In this document: piece by piece, positions 43,563 to 56,985 of the stretch
Numbering within the stretch: the first letter of the stretch is position 1
Layout of the letters: each line of letters opens with the position of its first letter
From: Chionoecetes opilio
Lineage: Eukaryota > Arthropoda > Malacostraca > Decapoda > Majidae
Direction of reading: 5' to 3'
Length of the DNA stretch: 64,000 nt
Assembly: GCA_016584305.1 (NCBI GenBank)
Contig: JACEEZ010000471.1
Span: 1-64,000 of the forward strand
Notes under the pieces: model-generated
What the model was told of the DNA's origin: nothing
Seen by the model: only the letters and a program-made list of their open reading frames with translations
Databases searched by the model: none
Program-made: the position numbers and the translations under genes

Positions 43563-44162
43563 TCACTTCCCTTACTAGTGATGAAAATAGCGTTTATTAT
43601 ACAGTCTTTCTAGTACATATTTAGCTGATGATAATACTTTCTATATTATGATGGACAATATGGGTTTTTAAATAACATTTTTGTTTTGTTTTGTTTTGTT
43701 CTTCCTTAGATTAATCATCTAATGGCACAGAATTCGGATGTGCAGTTAGTGTTTTGGGAGGAGACTAATGAATGAATTGCAGTTCAGCAAGGGTGGGTGT
43801 GGGCACGAACACTGTTGCTCTTTGGCGGGTAAAGCCCATACCGAAGGTAGTGAACATGTTGCCCATCCTCAGTAGCGCACAGCCTCGCGAGCTCCTCGGC
43901 GTGTGATGCCAATTTCCCTCACATAGGAGACCAAAGTTTATCCTGATCACCCCCCAAAAACCGACTTAGAGGACTTGGGGAACGCGAAAACGGTGTACCA
44001 CGGGCATCTGTGCCCACCCCTCCTGTTCGTGCACCCTCCGTCTCTGAGCTTCGCCCTTCGCCTCACAGTGCCCTCAGCTGCGGAGGGTCCTGGAATAAAC
44101 ATCGACGGTTCTTTATTTGGCAGAGAAGAGAGACTTCCACTTTCTGCTTACCTTTTCGGGAA
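43563..44162. other. No gene seen
   Basis: Ordinary-complexity sequence. An aataaa (44,093) follows a C-rich stretch but no coding region was recognised upstream. Confidence 0.4.
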
Positions 44163-44660
44163 TTAAAAAAAGGGGGGGAAAAGAAAAAAGGAGGGGGGGG
44201 AAGGGGGAAAAAGGGGGGAAAAAGGGGAAAGGAAAGAAGAGAGAAAAAAGGGAAAAAAAAAGGAAGAAGAAGAGGGGGGGAAAAAAAGGGGAAAAAAGAA
44301 GGAAAAGGAAAAGGGAGAAAAAGAGAAGGAGGGAAAAAGGAAAAAGGGAGGAAAAAGGAAGAAAAGAAGGAAAGGGAGTTCAGTCTTTTTTTTTCCCCTT
44401 GAATTAAAGGAAAAAAAACCTTTTGAGAAAACCCCCCCGGGAAAAAATTTTCTGAGATTTTACAGACTTTAGTACAAAGTTTTTTTGAACTCCTTTTTGT
44501 TTTTTTTTTGGCCCCAGAAAAAATTTTTGGGGGTTCGGGGCGGGTTTTTGGGAGGAACAAGGGTAATTTGGTTAGCGGGTTGGGGGGGGAAAAACATTTT
44601 TTTTTGGGGAAAACGAAATAGAATAGGGGCCCAATTTGCCCTTGTGGAACCAGGACGCTT
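44163..44660. other. Low-quality purine runs
   Basis: About 240 bp of G and A homopolymers of irregular length, followed by T and G runs. It resembles 1-200 and is best read as degraded consensus. Open frames encoding Lys/Gly runs are not genes. Confidence 0.6.
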
Positions 44661-45150
44661 TGTGAGAAGAAGGACTAGGTAGCAAGTTTAGACTGAGAAA
44701 CCACCTCGAGAAGAAGAAGGAGAGGGGAGCAGAGAAGGAGCAATGCGGACAGGGAAGTGCTAGCAGCAGACAGTTTTGTAGACCTGTGAGCGTTGTCAAG
44801 ACCCCAGCTGTCGAGGTGTGAAAAGAGAGAGAATGGACTGAGAGAGAGAGAGAGACTTCCCACCCTTTCCTCTCTTCTTTCGCCTGCCTGACCTTTCGTT
44901 ATCTATCCGCGCGTTCACTATCCATATATCAGTTTCCTCTCTACACACCCAAAGCGGGAATGAGGAGAGACTAATGAATATGTAAATATGCAATGCAGGC
45001 GAAGACACACCGAGAGGAAAGGGAGTGAAGAAAAATAAAGAGAAAGGAAAAGACAGGGAAATTAAGAGTAAAATTGAACATGGGAACTCAGAAAAAAGAT
45101 ATGAAAAAGAGGTAGTGTTATTGTATCGGTAAATAAAGGTACCAATAGCA
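44661..45150. other. No gene seen
   Basis: Mixed sequence with a short (GA)n at about 44,838-44,855. Nothing recognised. Confidence 0.4.
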
Positions 45151-45155
45151 ACAGC

Positions 45156-45188
<33 letters not shown>

Positions 45189-45201
45189 TGTAGTAATATT
45201 A

Positions 45202-45298
<97 letters not shown>

Positions 45299-45430
45299 AA
45301 GTAGTAGTAGTAGTAATATTAGTGGTGGTAGTAGTAGTAGTAGTAGTAGTAACATTAGTGGTGGTAGTAATAGTAGTAGTAGTATTAGTAGTAGTAGTAG
45401 TAGCTGTAGTAGTAGTGGTAGTGGTGGTAA

Positions 45431-45508
<78 letters not shown>

Positions 45509-45565
45509 ACTAGTAGTAGTAGTAGTAGTATAGTAGTGGTGGTAGTAGTAGTAGTAGTAAATAGT
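45151..45565. repeat. (GTA)n microsatellite, ~400 bp
   Basis: Long (TAG)n with interspersed gtggtag and aatatt variants. Frames give only Val or Leu runs. Confidence 0.95.
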
Positions 45566-46072
45566 AGTAGTAGTAGATGTAAGGAGCGTGTGAAGAGTAT
45601 AGAGAACCCCCGTTAGATGGGGAATGGGTAAGGACAGAATAGCTAGGGTGGTGAAAGTGTGGGGTTTGACCCGAGGGGGGTTTTGGAATGGTGGTGAGAG
45701 GTCCCCTGTAGTCCCGAGGTGTTCCCAAGGAAAGTAGAGTAAGGGTAGGGAATAGGAAACTAAATGAATGTATTAGTGTTATAAATAGGGTGGAATAGGA
45801 GTTATAATAAAAGAGTAATATGTAGTAAAGAAAAAGGGTGTGTAATGGATGAGGTTGTCGTATTTTGTCGGTTGAGTGTTAGGGGTAGAGATATATCTTA
45901 AAAGGTGGTGGTGGGGTTGGTGGGTGGGTGGGTGGTGGTTTGGTGGGGTAGGTTTGTTTAAATTTTGGTAGTAGTTTGTAAGTAGTATTTGTAGTAAGGT
46001 TATAAGTAATAGGAGGGGGGTAGGGGAGGAAATAAAGAGGCGGGGAGGGAAGAAGGATAAGAGAAGAGAGAG
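45566..46072. other. No gene seen
   Basis: G/T-rich low-complexity sequence between two (TAG)n tracts. Confidence 0.5.
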
Positions 46073-46515
46073 AGTAGTAGTAGTAGAAGTATGGGTAGTA
46101 GTAGTAGTATAGTAGTAGTAGTAGTAGTAGAGTAGTAGTAGTAGTAGTAGTATAGTAGAGTAGGGGTGGGGTAGGGGTAGTAGTAGTAGTAGTAATAGTA
46201 GTAGTATAGTTGTAATAGTAGTAGCAGTAGTAGTAGTAGTAGTAGTAGTAGTAGAAGTAGGGGTAGTAGTAGTCGTAATAGTAGTAGTAGTAGTAGTAGT
46301 AATAGTAGTAGTAGTAGTAGTACTAGTAGTGGTAGTAGTAGAAGTAGGGGTAGTAGTAGTCGTAGTAGTAGTAGTAGTAGTAGTAGTAATAATAGTATAC
46401 ATAGTAGTAGTAAAGGTGATAATAATGAGTAGTAGTGGCAGTAGTAGTGATAGTAGAAATAGTAATAGTAGTAGTAGTAGTAGTAAGTAGTAGTAATAGT
46501 AGTAGTAGTAATAAT
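46073..46515. repeat. (TAG)n microsatellite, ~440 bp
   Basis: Second long (GTA)n tract, with a nearly repeated stretch gaagtaggggtagtagtagt at about 46,253 and 46,339. Confidence 0.95.
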
Positions 46516-46717
46516 ATCAATAATAAAAGTATATATTCCTGTCAAATAGTACACACACACACACAGTCATTCCAACCCCTCACCTCTCACACACCTCACA
46601 CTTGTGCCCTTCCTTCCCATGGGCTAATTTTCTCCTCTCTCCCATGATCTTCCTTTCCAACTTCCCTCCCTCCTTCACCCCTTCCCTTCCTCCTCCTCTC
46701 CCCTCCCCACCTCCTCC
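46516..46717. other. No gene seen; C/T-rich
   Basis: A short (AC)n, then irregular pyrimidine-rich sequence that appears to be the LINE insertion target. Confidence 0.5.
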
Positions 46718-46731
46718 TCCTCCTCTCACCC
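46718..46731. repeat. Probable LINE target-site duplication (left)
   Basis: tcctcctctcaccc here is identical to 50,684-50,697. The low-complexity sequence weakens the case. Confidence 0.5.
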
Positions 46732-46741
46732 TTCCTCACTC

Positions 46742-49700
46742 GATTACGCTTGCTTAGTTAACTATCAGGGGGCGACTGGCATTAGTAACGTAATCAGTGA
46801 TCTGCTGAGTGATCACTTTGCCATCGGGATCAGACTACCTTTAACGAAAAGAAAGGTACACTGTGACAGAAAGCGTCTGTCTCTGCCAAAGGATAAGGTT
46901 GACCACTTTATCTCAAAAATTTCACTCTGGTATGATAATTATCGTCCAACCTGCATTGATAAATTTTATCGTGACATGGTTTGCGCTATTGAGACAGTTC
47001 TTTGTGATAATCAGAGTAATCAACGCGCAACTAAACAAAGGTACTCAAGGTCAAGGGCTAAACAGTATCCATACGACAAAGCGTTGCAGGCACACACGCG
47101 AATGTTACGGGTGGCGCATAAAAAATGGGTAGAATCTGGACGGGATGCTGCTACCAGGGACACACTCCTAGAGACAGCTAAGATATTGGGGACCATGAGG
47201 AAGGAAACACGCGGCGAGTACTGGAAGCAATTTGCAAACAAAGTGGGTGATTGTAATAACGTCCCTGAAATATGGAGGGCAGTTAACAAAGTCAGGGGGA
47301 AGAGAGCCAGCTGTGTGGCACACCCACACCCAGAGAAGGTAGCAAATGAGCTTATAACAAAGTGGGCATATGAGGCTAGTGCTGCCAGTCCTCCTCAGAC
47401 TGTAAACGATGCGGTAGGAGAATGGGAGGTTGAGAGGAGATCCTCTATCCTCACTGCCTTAAACGTGGGAGATGAAACAGATGTGGATATTACTCAGGAT
47501 GAATTGTTGCGAGCCATAAAAAACGGAAAATCTACTGCTCCAGGAGCTGATGGTATTACCTATGAAATACTTAACTGCTTGGCTAGTATACATGACGGAC
47601 CACTGTTACGACTATTTAACATGAGTTTTAGGGAGGGAAGGCTGCCCAAAGCATGGAAGGAGGCGATCATAATCCCTGTCCCTAAGGTCAGTGGAGGCTA
47701 TAGACCGATATCATTAACAACATGCTTTTCTAAAATGATGGAGAGAGTCCTCTTGGAGAGATTAATGTATAAAGTAGGCGATGACATCAGCGATAATCTG
47801 TTTGGCTTCATTAAGGGGAAGGGAACAGCTGATGCTGTTATAAGATGTTTATCCCATGAGTCTGATTACTGCCGCGTCTTTATAGACTTAAAAGGCGCCT
47901 TTGACAAGGCCATGGGTGAAGTTATACTGTATGAACTTGCTACTATAGGTGTGGGTGGCAGGCTCCTCCACTGGATAGGCGATTATCTCCATGGCAGGAA
48001 GGCGAGAGTCCTGTTTCAGGGTTCCTTATCTGACCAGAAAGCATTTACTCTTGGCACTCCTCAAGTTGGTGTATTAAGCCCCATGCTATTCAATATTTTG
48101 ATGAATAAAGTCGGTTCCTTAGAGCTCTCTCACAATGTAAATGCTGTGATTTACGCTGACGACATCCTCCTTCAGAGTAGAGATGTACGTAATATGCAAA
48201 TTGCCCTAGACAAGTTCACGATTGTGACCCAGAGAATGGGTCTCGTGTTAAATGAGGAAAAGACAAAGTTTCAATGTCGAGCAGTTGGGGACATACACCT
48301 AACCGTCAACAACAAAAATGTTGCAAGAGTGAGATCCTATAAGTACCTCGGAATGTATGTAGGATACTCAGCTGATAGTAAAGAGGCGGAGCTGACCCAC
48401 CTGGTAACGCAGTGTAGGGCGCGACTCCAACCCATGAAAGCTTTAGCCTGGAGTGGGAATGGTGTCGGAGTTCCTGTGCTAAGGACCATGTACATCAGCA
48501 CTATCAGGTCTTTAATAGATTATGCTAGCCCTGTCCTCTCTTGCTTTGGCTCGGGAAGGATGGAAAAGCTTGAGAAGCTACAAAACACTGCCATGAGGAT
48601 CATCCTAAACTGCCCTAAAAATGCGATGGTAGACTGCATGAGAATGGAGCTCAGCCTCCCTGCTCTCAAAGACAGGGTCTCCCAAGTTAACTCGGCAGCT
48701 GCCGTAAGGCATATGAGGGCAAAGGGAGGGGCCACATTAGTTGATAGTGTCACCACTGGACTTGCTGGGCTCACAACTTTTAGGAAACAGGGCCGGAGAG
48801 GATATTTAGCTACGCTAGTGGCAGAGATAGGTAGGTATGACCTGATGAACAGCTGTGAAACACAGGGACGACATAAGAGGGGCCCTCCGTGGCAGGACAC
48901 ACAAGTAACCATAATAATATCGCCACTGGATAAGAAAAAGCACATGTATGCTCCACATGAACTTAAATACATTTTTTTGGAGAAACTTTCACCTTTCTGG
49001 CAGGCGAACAGTACACATGTGTGGTGTGACGGGTCTGTCATGGAGAGTGGCAGGGCCGGGTGTGGTATTCTGGTGAGGCAGTATGATGTACATGGCGTGG
49101 TCACGGACACCCATCAAGCTTATAGACTGTCTGATGCTATTTCCTCCACTCAGGCTGAGCTCTCTGCCATACTCCTTGGCCTTGGGAAAGTCAAGGATGG
49201 TGTTGGGGACACATATTTTTATGTAGACAGCAGGGGAGCTCTGGAATCCCTTAGGAGTCCACACCCTGTTTTTGAGGAGATAGTGAACGAGTGTATGGGT
49301 ATTTTGCAGGGCATTGAAAGGACAGGTAGATCCGGGACCTTTCATTTGGGTGCCATCCCATGTAGGGATAACTCTCAATGAAAGGATGGATGACATCGCC
49401 AAGCAGGCAACGTGCAGGGACTCAGTAGATATCCAGGGCACACTGTCCATGAGACAAGTCAAGACTCAGATTAGGGATACTCAAAACGACACTGACAAAG
49501 CCAGGATAGAAAACAAATATGCCAACCACCCGCTCATGGCACACTATACAAATGTTGCACTGCAGACACACTTCTCATACGGCAAACACAGAACTAAATG
49601 GAAAGACACAGTCTTCACGAGACTTAGGTTGGGGTCCCCCTTTTACTGGGAACTGGGGATGAACGTGCCCGAGGACGACAAAAAATGTAGATTGTGCCAG

Positions 49701-49874
49701 CAGCTCAGGTCCCACACCTTACAACATTAAATACTGCAGTGTCCATCTTTGGCAACTTTCAGACATCCCGATATAGATAATGTCATGGACCAAGTTATCT
49801 GGATGACAAACAACGGTCAGGTTGATGCGGCATTACGGAAAACCAGCCTCCAGCGTCTTATGGGATCGGGATAA
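46742..49874 (+). pseudogene. LINE ORF2: APE end, RT, RNase H, CCHC (two lesions)
   Basis: The frame opens at DYACLVNYQGATG and reaches VISDLLSDHFAIGIRLPL, the terminal SDH box of an AP-type endonuclease. RT: GKSTAPGADGITYEIL (about 47,530), GYRPISLTTCFSKMMERVL (47,697), FIDLKGAFDKA (about 47,880), LGTPQVGVLSPMLFNILMN (about 48,050), VIYADDILLQSR (catalytic Asp pair, 48,150), LNEEKTKF. RNase H: HVWCDGSVMESG (49,017), TQAELSAILLGL, FYVDSRGAL and WVPSHVGITLNERMDDIA, all four acidic positions. Zinc knuckle: CRLCQQLRSHTLQH then a TAA (49,728-49,730) before ILQC. Lesions: one extra T near 49,340 and that TAA; the frame then continues to 49,874. Group I/R1/LOA-like. Confidence 0.9.
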
Positions 49875-49919
49875 GTGCAACGGCAAAATAGTAGATATAG
49901 TAGATATGGATAATAATGC

Positions 49920-50162
49920 AATAGTATATGTATGTGAGTATGCATATGTGTGTATCTGTGTATATGTAGGTATGGGTATATGTATGTATGTATGTATGTA
50001 TATGTCTGTATGTGCATGTATGTGTGTATATGTATATCTGTGTATGTATATGTGAATGCATATGTGTGTGTATGTATGCGTGTATATGTATGCATGTATG
50101 CATATGTATGCATGTGTGCGAGCATGTGTATGTATGTATACGTATGTGTATGTTTGTCTATA

Positions 50163-50197
<35 letters not shown>

Positions 50198-50345
50198 GCA
50201 TATGTATATATGTGTGCATGTGCATATGTGTGTGTATGTATGTATGTATGTATATCTATATATGTTCATGTGTGTGTATGTGTGTATGTGTATGTGTATA
50301 TATATACGTAAATATATATATATATATATGTATGTGTATTTGTAT
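49920..50345. repeat. (TATG)n/(TGTA)n microsatellite inside LINE 3' UTR
   Basis: Degenerate tatg, tgtg and tata words for ~420 bp. Several long frames here encode only Tyr-Val-Cys repeats. Confidence 0.9.
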
Positions 50346-50683
50346 ATACATCTATAATATGGGATACCTCATAGTAAAGATATGGGATAAAAATAAAATA
50401 AAGTAAAACAACAGTATATGTTATAGATGGTAATGTAATGGTAGGTATATTTATGTACAATGCTGGACAGCCTAACTTTTATGTAAGTCATTCTTATCAC
50501 ATTTATCAGTATTTAGTAATGTACGTATGATCAGTATGCTCAGGGCGGGGACTGCCTAAGCACCCATGCACGTCCTTTGGGACAACGGTATATCCCTCTC
50601 ATGTGTGTCTCTAGGTAGACCTTAGCACATATGTGTCTGTATGTACTTTTGTCCTAATAAATGTATCAAATCAAATCCTCCTC

Positions 50684-50697
50684 TCCTCCTCTCACCC
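50684..50697. repeat. Probable LINE target-site duplication (right)
   Basis: Identical to 46,718-46,731. Confidence 0.5.
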
Positions 50698-50822
50698 TCC
50701 CTCCCTTCCCTCATCAGCCTCACAAATCATGGACAAGTGTTTGGCAGACATTCAGCTGCTCCATCGTATATGCTTTTCAAACGATTAGTTGAAGTAATTA
50801 AGGGTCTGCGTGTGGTCATTAA
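50698..50822. other. No gene seen
   Basis: Short mixed sequence between the LINE and a (GT)n tract. Confidence 0.4.
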
Positions 50823-51571
<749 letters not shown>

Positions 51572-51626
51572 AATAGTTTCTTGCTTCCCTTTACGATATA
51601 TTTGTAATCAGTCTTCTTTTTTATGT

Positions 51627-51930
51627 GTGTGTATTCAACTAGTTGTCATCTAGTTGTATTTTACAGGGCCTGAGTAACGCTCGAATGGCCCCGTCTCCAT
51701 ATCAATATTTGTATCATCATCCTTAGTGCTCAGTACTCAGTGTCCTTAGTGCTCAGTTGGCCGAAGCCAACACCCCGGGACGGCCGGGAGGCGGGTCACA
51801 AACCCCCGGCTAACACCTGGTACCCATTCACTGCTGGGTGGACAGGGGCTCGGGTTTTAAGGACACAGCCCATCTGTTTTCCGCTCCGCCCGGGGATCGA
51901 AACCCGGGACTTCCCGGTTTTGAACTGATT
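51627..51930 (-). mobile_element. tRNA-Val-derived SINE, family 2 (second copy)
   Basis: Matches 42,858-43,157: the head is partly eroded (loop gttttgaactgatt in place of a clean anticodon arm), the body is intact (cagtgaatgggtaccaggtg, ggggccattcgagcg) and the end aatacaactagatgacaact precedes a short (AC)n. Between about 51,700 and 51,750 it carries a local tandem duplication of tcagtactcagtgtccttag-like sequence. Confidence 0.85.
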
Positions 51931-51931
51931 G

Positions 51932-52055
51932 TGCTGTGTGTGTGTGCGTGTGCGTGTGCGTGTGCGTGTGCGTGTGCGTGTGCGTGTGCGTGTGCGTGTG
52001 TGTGCGCTGTGAGTGTGCGTTTGCGTGTGCGTGTGCGTGTGTGTGTGTGTGTGTT
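51932..52055. repeat. (GTGTGC)n microsatellite
   Basis: About fifteen units of gtgtgc then (GT)n, abutting the SINE head. Confidence 0.95.
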
Positions 52056-52354
52056 TCATTACAATTCGCTTTTCTTCAGCTTGATTCACATTTGCATCGT
52101 TCAAATGATTGACAATGACTGGGAAATAAAAACAACATAATAAGATGAGATATTACATAAAGGGATCGATGGACAACTTCTTCGTGACTGACCTCATATT
52201 GCCATCACCTCTCAATGCACACTGTTGCCACATTCTGTTGGAAACCCTTTTTATGGGTCACAAAATATATATATATGGAACAAGGAAAAATCTCTGCTCC
52301 ACCTTGCCTATGGACCAAAAACCACACATCGCCAACACTGGTTCGTGCACTAAT
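52056..52354. other. No gene seen
   Basis: Ordinary-complexity sequence with no recognisable motif. Confidence 0.4.
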
Positions 52355-53038
<684 letters not shown>

Positions 53039-53239
53039 GACGGCAAAATAGTAAAGAATAATAAACGACTTGCAGGGCGCATGACGGACATTACAACGAA
53101 AGAAAATAAATGAGTAAAGTAGAATAATATGGTAGAAAAAGACATATAGCAAGAAAGATAACACAAAACACGATTTATAGAATGGCATGACTGAAGATAT
53201 TATATAAATAATGAGACATAGATACATACTTTAATTCAT
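53039..53239. other. No gene seen
   Basis: AT-rich sequence between the GA tract and LINE-derived DNA. Confidence 0.4.
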
Positions 53240-53480
53240 ATGTACTCAATAAATGAATTACCCAGAGTAGTGAAACTAACTGATGGAGCATAACGCATGT
53301 CAAATAGCTAGACTGAATCCATAGCATGGACGCAATACTCTGAAACATCAAACACTCGTGCGGGCATGAAGTCTAACAGAGGAGAACTTGAGGTCAATTC
53401 CTCAATATATGTTATCGAATATAACCTATGAGCTGGAGCATTAGGATGAAAAATATGATATATGGACTAAAACTAGCAAA
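53240..53480 (-). repeat. Corrupted partial duplicate of the LINE 3' end
   Basis: Resembles 53,575-53,720 with many scattered insertions: atggagcataacgcatgtc versus atggagcattacgcatgtc, then shared ...tagctaga, ccatagcatgg, gaacttgaggtca versus gaactctgaggtca. Its position beside noisy GA sequence suggests mis-assembled low-accuracy read sequence rather than a second old LINE, but either is possible. Confidence 0.5.
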
Positions 53481-53489
53481 TAGACAACT

Positions 53490-55683
53490 TACGTATGGAA
53501 AGGAGGACAGGTGTAAAGAGGACATTACATAGCTTATTCAATTTCTCAATAATGATATTTAACCCGAGTTTGAAATATACTTGGATGGAGCATTACGCAT
53601 GTCTATAGCTAGATTGTTCCATAGCATGGCGCCTCTGAACATCACACTCTGCTGGGCGTGGGAAGTCCTATACAGGGGAACTCTGAGGTCATTCCCTCTC
53701 CTTGTTATCGTCTGGTGGGCTGTGGGTGTGAAGCCAATGTTTATGGGACATGTATTGATTGAGTTGTAGACTAGAACATCTGACTGCAAAAATATTATGT
53801 CGTGCATTTTCAGGATTTTGTGTTCGTTGAAAAGGGGACCTGTGTGCTGTAAACGAGGAACATTTAACATTGTGCGTAGTAGTTTCTTTTGCTGCAAAAA
53901 TAGTGTGTCAATGTATGTGGAGTAAGCCCCTCCCCATATGGCAGAGCAATACAGTAAATTTGGGTAAACAATTGCAGAGTACATTTTCTTTAAACAAGTT
54001 ACATCAAGTTGCCCTCTGATTTTATAAAATATTCCTATCATTTTAGATATTTTTGTTTTTATTTCCTCGATTTGAGATTTCCATAATAATTTATTATCAA
54101 TAATAATGCCTAAATATTTTGCTTCATTTACCTGGGTTAATAAAACATTGTTAATTTTTATCTGCACAGAGGTTTCTTTAATCATTAATGGGTGGGATAC
54201 CATAAAGTGAGTCTTGTCAGTATTTAAAGTTAACTTATTACCTTGTATCCATTTGTATAAGAGATTTAATTCAGTGTTTATTGTGACTGATAGATTAACA
54301 AGGTTTGTGTCGTTAAGAAATATACAGGTGTCATCTGCAAATAGCAAGAATTTCAACTTTCCACTGGAACATGTTATGTCATTGATAAATATCAGAAATA
54401 GTATAGGTCCTAAAATAGATCCCTGTGGCACTCCATAACATATGCTTCTCGTAGATGATGATTTATTATTAAATGTAGTATATTGTTTTCGATTTCCTAA
54501 ATAACTCTTAAACCATTGATGTGCTGGACCCCGGATTTCATACATATTTAGTTTTTCAAGTAGAATATCATGTGGGATAGTGTCAAAGGCTTTAGAGAAA
54601 TCACAAAAGACAGTTAAATGAAATTGTTTTGAATCCATGGCGTCGTAGATGTGTTGACATAGGTTTTGTATTGCAAGTTCACAGGAATATTTTGGTCGAA
54701 ATCCAAACTGGTGCTTAGATAGTATTGTATTCTCAGAGAGGTAATTAAATAATCTAGTTGACATAATTTTTTCGAAAATTTTACTAAATGCTGGCAATAT
54801 TGATATGGGTCTATAATTTTGGGGAATATAAATGTCGCCTTTTTTTATAAATTGGAATAACCTTAGCAATTTGTAAATGACTTGGAAAAGATTTATTTAT
54901 GATATGAACAAGAAATGGAGATATCTCATCTATATATAGTTTTATTATTGTTATGTCAATATCATCATGGCCTGGGGATGTTAGTTGCAGGCTCTTTACT
55001 GTGGCTTTAATTTCTTCAATTGATGTTGGTGGCAAGTAAAAGGAATAAGGGACTGGATCAGGCATAAAGTCTGTATAAGTACTTGATGTATCGTGAACAG
55101 ATTTCGATAAATCTCTTGCAACATTACAAAAATAGTCGTTCAGTGCTTCAGTTATGTTTTCAGTTCTTGTAATGCTATTTCCCTGATATGTAATGGTATT
55201 TGGGTATTTTGTTGTTGTGTGTTTTCCAAGATATCATTTATTAGATTCCAGGATTTTCTGGGATTATTTCTTTGGATTATTACCTTAATGTTCCTTAATC
55301 TAGTTTTGCAAGTAATTTTTCTTGTGCTTGCCCTGATAATGGAGGTAAGCATATTTCTGTATTTTTTTTTTTAAAGCAGTTTCTTATGTCAGTGGCCATT
55401 TAAAGTATAATTTTGAAGACGATTTCTTTCCCTAATTGAGGGCTCCCCTTATAGCTTGTAATACTATATAGTTTACCGATTATACTTAGCGTGAAAATAC
55501 ATAACATTGTTTTATTGGAAAGTGTTTGTTATATAACTTTCAATTTGTTGTATGTAAGCACTTTAACGTTCCTTGATAGTCACTAATATTATAAAACCTC
55601 CCACTTGTAGTGCGATAAATCAGTTTTAAATTTAGAAATGGCTATGATCAGTGAATATTTCGTTTAGAATTTAGTAATAATTC
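53490..55683 (-). pseudogene. LINE reverse transcriptase (3' half of an interrupted LINE)
   Basis: The main frame (54,869-53,559) has NYRPISILPAFSKIFEKIM, FGFRPKYSCELAIQNL, FCDFSKAFDTIPHDILLEKL, YGVPQGSILGPILFLIFIND, LFADDTCIFLNDTNL (catalytic Asp pair near 54,330), LNTDKTHFM, NEAKYLGIIIDNKLLW and LLYCSAIWGGAYSTYIDTLF. A frameshift links its N-side to 55,065-54,811 (SPGHDDIDITIIK, IAKVIPIYKK), and further back 55,352-55,152 gives LRNIKVIIQRNNPRKSWNLI. Low-grade frames up to 55,683 fit the endonuclease-RT linker. The C-terminus continues in another frame to about 53,482 (YFKLGLNIIIEKLNKLCN). No RNase H. Jockey/CR1-group RT. Confidence 0.85.
55674..55683. repeat. 10-bp target-site duplication (left)
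   Basis: GTAATAATTC, identical to 62,510-62,519. In the interrupted LINE both copies encode the same RIIT codons on the minus strand, which confirms a duplication of coding sequence at the insertion point. Confidence 0.8.
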
Positions 55684-56985
55684 GTGTTGGCACGCGAGAT
55701 CAGTTTGCCTACGGGACAGTTGCACCCTACGGACAATTTTCCCTACGGGCCAATATCCTAACGGACAGTTTGCCTACCGGACCATTTTGCCTACCGACAA
55801 TTGCTACGGACCAATTGCCTACCGGACAATTTGCCCTACGGGACACTTTCCCTACGGACACTTTGCATCAGGTTTCACAGGAAAATGTTTCTTTACCTGG
55901 GACACCAGGACAGTCTATAGTGATAACCATACCCTTAGATAACAGATAGTCGCCAGCTTGCAATAAGCTGCAATATGCAACACAATAATGTCGCCAGGCG
56001 CCCAATATTACGAATTATTAATAGCATCACTACTGAGGTGTATTGTGCCACCTGTAAGATGATACAACAGTAGTTCATATCGTTTGACAGGACAACGAAT
56101 TACCGCGGACAATTCATACAGGACATCATACCATGCTAATTCAACCCCGGAAAATTCGTTCAAAATAACGTCTCGTATATACTTTTTTTGGGCATATTTC
56201 TTTTTTTTTTTTTTTTTTGGCATAATTTTTTCAAAAACTTGTATATGATAGATAAGCTTGTCCAATGTTAATTGGGGGGGGTTGGGGTTTGAGGGAAACA
56301 CCAGACCCACAGAACAGACTGTTGAACAGACTGTTGAAAATTTTAAAAAAAATCGGTTTAAAAAATTAAAAGATTTAAGACATAATTAAAAAAACTAAGC
56401 TTCATGGGATTGCAAGATGGTTTGCATTTAGACGGCATTAGTGTTGACTTTATTTAATAGTGCTCAGTAGGGTATGTCAAAAAATATGAGAGCGGTAAAT
56501 CCTACAATTTGTATCTATTGTACATTTTGTTACCTTCTATCTCAGCTAATATGGACCGGAGAGTGTTCAATTTTTACTGGTGATATCATTGACGTATATC
56601 CACTCCCTTATATGTGCGCAGAAAAAGAGTCTGAGTGGACCTGGTTTGAAAAATAAAAAAAAAAATAAAAAAAATTCTCGCATTCTCAGTGGTCTATCTA
56701 CCCATTCAGCACAAAAGAAGGATAGAGACTGGAATTATTACGCTATGCTTTTAGAAAGTAATTATAATCTCAGTCAAATATTAACCCATATGAAAGAATG
56801 CAATTGAAAATGTGCTCTTTATCTTTATAATTGTTCAAAATGAGCTTTTCTTTTTAAAAAAACTTTTTTTGAAGATTTTCAAAGTCTTTCCGTTTTCAAA
56901 ACTTCAAAAGGGAGGCTCATTCAGGCATGCCAATTCACTCTATTAGTGTGTAGATAGAATCTAATGCTGTGCTAATTTTGAGGCG
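55684..56985 (+). repeat. Left inverted-repeat arm of the foldback element
   Basis: Outer ~190 bp (55,705-55,870) hold about eleven degenerate copies of the 15-mer complement tttgcctacggacag. The remainder pairs with the right arm, for example cgacattattgtgttgcata, tacttttagaaagtaat and cattcactctat near the inner end. Confidence 0.85.

Larger units (their letters stand above)
46732..50683 (+). mobile_element. RNase-H LINE, 5'-truncated but otherwise well preserved
   Basis: Starts within the C-terminal part of the AP endonuclease, continues through RT, RNase H and a zinc knuckle, then an ~800-bp 3' untranslated region that contains a (TATG)n tract. It ends at aataaatgtatcaaatcaaa. A 14-bp duplication flanks it. 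Only two coding lesions were found in 3.1 kb, so this is probably the youngest LINE in the window. Confidence 0.85.

Noticed and set aside
43147..43566. Long Ser-Leu and Arg-Glu frames (also 27,681-28,314, 52,145-53,166)
   Set aside because: They are translations of (CT)n/(GA)n tracts.
44010..44402. 130-codon Lys/Gly-rich frame
   Set aside because: It lies wholly in irregular G and A runs of low sequence quality.
45062..46560. Poly-Val, poly-Leu, poly-Thr and poly-Tyr frames
   Set aside because: They are translations of (GTA)n tracts.
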